Positions 5,915 through 6,423 of a stretch of DNA of 6,423 nt are shown here, piece after piece; position 1 is the first letter of the stretch; the number at the start of each line of letters is the position of its first letter. A program made the translations under genes and the position numbers. The notes beneath the pieces were generated by a model, which made no database searches, was not told the origin of the DNA, and was given only the letters and a program-made list of their open reading frames with translations. This stretch comes from Syntrophomonadaceae bacterium (lineage in GTDB: Bacteria > Bacillota > Syntrophomonadia > Syntrophomonadales > Syntrophomonadaceae), in contig JAQUBU010000135.1 of assembly GCA_028686565.1 (NCBI GenBank), positions 1 to 6,423 of the forward strand, written 5' to 3'.

Positions 5915-6423
5915 TCAACTCACCTTCCGAAAAAGCTGTGCATTTGCAACGACTGGTTCAAATAAATGAGATATTTCCTGAGGCAATTTTTGGGTTTGTT
6001 CGGTTACCAGGAACCCACCTTCCATTAATGAATCATAAAACATCCGGATAACCGCTATCCTCTGTTCTTCCTGGAAATGTAAAAGCACATTTTTACATAC
6101 AATCAAGCTTAATTCGGCAGTTATTGGCTTCAGAGACAGAAGATCATGTTTTTGAAATGATACTGATTTTCTTATCTCTTCGGTCAATTGGTAATAGCCT
6201 TCTTTAGTATAAGGAACAAAATACTTTGCAAAGATGTCTTTAGGAATACGTTCCACCTGTTCACGGGGATATGCCCCATCTGCAATGATCTTCGCGAAAA
6301 GGTTGCTTCCGTCAATATCGGTAGCTTTTATTCTTATATTCCTGAAATACATATTGCTCATACTCTCTCTTAATATGATAGCCAGTGTATATGGTTCAGG
6401 ACCCATTGCACATCCGGCATCCC
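5915..6423 (-). CDS. Divergent CheR-type SAM-dependent methyltransferase, C-terminal part (cut by right window edge)
   Basis: The frame is open from the right edge to a TGA at 5915-5917 and gives 168 full codons. The ATG at 6406 is internal, because the codons before it continue the SAM-binding motif. The visible part starts with DAGCAMGPEPYTLA, matching SAGCSSGEEPYTLA of the complete CheR in this window. ATDID, VCKNVLLHF and GGFLVTEQ then stand where CheR has ATDIS, FCRNVMLYF and GGYLFIGQ. The fold and SAM site are therefore CheR-type. Differences include Pro for the first Glu of GEEPY and Lys for Arg in CRN. The N-terminal helical domain that contacts receptors is outside the window. It may be a second receptor methyltransferase or a paralogue with another substrate. 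The gap to the ParA-like gene is 44 bp with no terminator, so the two are probably co-transcribed. Confidence 0.88.
   Translation of the reverse strand, partial: DAGCAMGPEPYTLAIILRESMSNMYFRNIRIKATDIDGSNLFAKIIADGAYPREQVERIPKDIFAKYFVPYTKEGYYQLTEEIRKSVSFQKHDLLSLKPITAELSLIVCKNVLLHFQEEQRIAVIRMFYDSLMEGGFLVTEQTQKLPQEISHLFEPVVANAQLFRKVS

Noticed and set aside
5890..5918. Minus-strand TTGATA and TTTAAT hexamers separated by 17 bp, upstream of the ParA-like gene, resembling a housekeeping promoter
   Set aside because: The expected transcription start would fall inside the ribosome site at 5880-5886, the -35 overlaps the upstream stop codon, and the gap is AT-rich enough for a chance match. It could be tested by mapping transcript 5' ends.
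5915..6406. Complete small gene starting at the ATG at 6406
   Set aside because: The frame stays open to the window edge and the codons before this ATG complete the conserved SAM-binding motif, so the gene is truncated by the window and not short.

Overview
The window looks like an internal piece of one long chemosensory (Che-type) operon from a low-GC Gram-positive bacterium, probably a member of the Clostridia (Bacillota). That assignment is inferred from the AT-rich sequence, strong purine-rich Shine-Dalgarno sites, UUG start codons and general protein character; the species cannot be fixed by eye. Every supported gene is on the minus strand, so transcription runs from high to low coordinates. 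Gaps between genes are 4 to 73 bp. No convincing terminator and no convincing internal promoter was seen, which fits one polycistronic message entering at the right edge and leaving at the left edge.

In transcription order: (1) the C-terminal part of a divergent CheR-type methyltransferase, cut by the right edge (5915-6423); (2) a complete ParA/Soj/MinD-family ATPase with a deviant Walker A motif (5085-5870); (3) a large soluble methyl-accepting chemotaxis protein of 860 residues (2429-5011). It has no membrane segment, eleven HAMP-like modules by my count, a standard signalling hairpin and a flexible tail ending in EFGKY. Part of the HAMP array is a 540-bp in-frame tandem duplication. Then come (4) a complete CheR (1567-2379), (5) a complete CheB with receiver and methylesterase domains (528-1562), and (6) the N-terminus of a PAS-domain protein cut by the left edge (1-507).

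The genes make a coherent adaptation module. The receptor would form a cytoplasmic array, CheR would methylate it and CheB would demethylate or deamidate it. The ParA-like ATPase directly before the receptor suggests positioning or segregation of that cytoplasmic cluster, by analogy with PpfA/TlpT of Rhodobacter sphaeroides and ParC in polar chemotaxis systems. CheA, CheW and CheY are not in the window and would have to be in the flanks or elsewhere. No RNA gene, CRISPR array, insertion sequence or attachment site was seen, and there is no gene-free stretch over 300 bp.
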